A stretch of DNA of 64,000 bases from Nocardia terrae (GTDB taxonomy: Bacteria; Actinomycetota; Actinomycetes; Mycobacteriales; Mycobacteriaceae), in NCBI RefSeq assembly GCF_009760405.1, contig NZ_WRPP01000002.1:248001-312000 (forward strand), in the 5' to 3' direction. The translations under genes were made by a program, and so were the position numbers. Shown piece by piece: positions 63,367 to 64,000 of the stretch. How positions within the stretch are numbered: position 1 is the first letter of the stretch; each line of letters starts with the position of its first letter. A model generated the notes under the pieces. The model was not told where the DNA came from and ran no database searches. It was given only the letters and a program-made list of their open reading frames with translations.

Positions 63367-64000
63367 ATGGATCAGGACTGGAGCCGCTGGCTCGACGAGG
63401 TGCCCGAAGAGGGTGAATCGCCGGGCCGTGCCGCGCGTTCCAAGGCTCCGGTGGTGCGCTTGCGCAAGCGTCGCGGCGACGGCGGTGACGCCGGTCCCGC
63501 GCCGCGGCCGATCCTGGTGGTGGGTGGCTGCGGTGGCGCGGGCACCACCACCACGGCCCTCGGCATCGCGGGGGAGATGAGCGCCGCGGGCGCCCAAACC
63601 GTGGCCGTGGACGGCACTTTCGCGGGCAGCGATCTGGCGCTGCGCGGGGCCGACGAGCACCTGAGCCCGATCAGCCTGCAGGCCTGGCTCTACGGCCGCG
63701 GCGACGACGAGGCCGCGCCGCTCAAGGAATGCCTGTCCCGCGCGACCTCCGGAATCGGGCTGCTGTGGCGCGATCCCGCGCCCCTGCGCCGGCGCGCCAC
63801 CTACCTCACCGTGGCCCGCGCGCTGGGCGAGACGAGCTACACCCCGGTGTACGACGGCGGCAACCCGATCGCCAGCCGTCACCTGCGCCCGCTGCTCGAG
63901 GACGCCGATATCGCACTGGTGCTGGCGATTCCGGCGCGCGTGGACGCGGCCAACCGGCTGCGCGTCACCCTCGAGTGGCTCGACGACCAGTTCGGCGGCC
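63367..64000 (+). CDS. MinD/EspI-like P-loop-fold protein with degenerate Walker A, 3' truncated
   Basis: Open frame from ATG at 63367 to the window end (211 codons seen). After a basic N-terminus, a SIMIBI-type fold begins (PRPILVVGGCGGAGTTTTA, then TVAVDGTFAGSDLALRG and LVLAIPARVDAANRLRVTLE), similar in layout to EspI/MinD proteins. Both lysines of the deviant Walker A consensus (GKGGxGKT) are replaced, by Cys55 and Thr60, so nucleotide binding may be lost. It starts 17 bases after the membrane-protein gene; a secretion or conjugation context is likely but lies outside the window. Confidence 0.75.
   Translation, partial: MDQDWSRWLDEVPEEGESPGRAARSKAPVVRLRKRRGDGGDAGPAPRPILVVGGCGGAGTTTTALGIAGEMSAAGAQTVAVDGTFAGSDLALRGADEHLSPISLQAWLYGRGDDEAAPLKECLSRATSGIGLLWRDPAPLRRRATYLTVARALGETSYTPVYDGGNPIASRHLRPLLEDADIALVLAIPARVDAANRLRVTLEWLDDQFGG

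Overview
The window is high-GC, densely coded chromosomal DNA of an actinomycete, most likely Nocardia or a close Nocardiaceae relative. The reasons are the mycolata-type order ruvC-ruvA-ruvB, yajC-secD-secF-lipoprotein-apt and relA, an HNH endonuclease of the DUF222/13E12 type, an F420-type oxidoreductase, LIP-family lipases, and a gene set matching the nocardiolactone (nlt) pathway. Genus assignment is inference. No tRNA, rRNA, CRISPR array or complete insertion sequence was seen.

Layout. 1-2316: 3' part of a YebC/PmpR gene with a strong terminator, then two paralogous secreted-protein genes with nearly identical leaders around a macro-domain gene. 2413-4679: ruvCAB. 4687-9495: quinone-oxidoreductase-like gene and a divergent GlxA/AraC-type regulator, an HNH endonuclease and a FadR-type regulator. 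9653-21178: a nitrogen-compound island with acetamidase/formamidase, two amidases, two cytosine-deaminase-like amidohydrolases, a NitT/TauT ABC transporter, an NCS1 permease and two GntR/FCD regulators. A palindrome of the form T(T/C)G(T/C)ATACGA recurs in its control regions. 21153-24882: membrane protein, protein with four DivIVA-type repeats, TetR regulator and Baeyer-Villiger-type monooxygenase.

25041-30760: yajC-secD-secF, a DppA-like lipoprotein and apt (Sec export and adenine salvage). 30762-39523: accessory genes between apt and relA: secreted lipase, PucR-like regulator, small membrane protein, three-domain peptidoglycan hydrolase with a dead NlpC/P60 module, Rrf2 regulator, MFS exporter behind an intrinsic terminator, and an ABC-F ATPase preceded by a possible leader peptide. 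39675-42050: relA. 42047-48518: amidinotransferase remnant, patatin, PpnP, LLM oxidoreductase, epoxide hydrolase with a divergent WYL regulator and a perfect palindrome between them, DUF2236 protein and a lipase remnant.

48519-54619 is the most interesting part: a divergent beta-lactone (nocardiolactone/olefin-type) cluster. NltC-like beta-lactone synthetase, NltD-like reductase and an alpha/beta hydrolase with a Cys nucleophile lie on the minus strand. Two OleA-like thiolases lie on the plus strand and appear to split one active site: one has Cys-His-Asn and lacks the OleA glutamate, the other keeps the glutamate and lacks the Cys. The expected flow is acyl-CoA condensation, ketone reduction, then ATP-dependent lactone closure. 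A LuxR-type regulator without an ATPase domain, a cytosolic LIP-type lipase and a four-helix membrane protein follow (54835-58720).

58746-64000: SDR and HSL-type esterase operon, an ArsR-AHSA1 fusion regulator with an apparently leaderless, operator-embedded promoter, a type II 3-hydroxyacyl-CoA dehydrogenase-like SDR, a single-pass membrane protein, and the start of a MinD/EspI-like protein with a degenerate Walker A motif that runs off the window.
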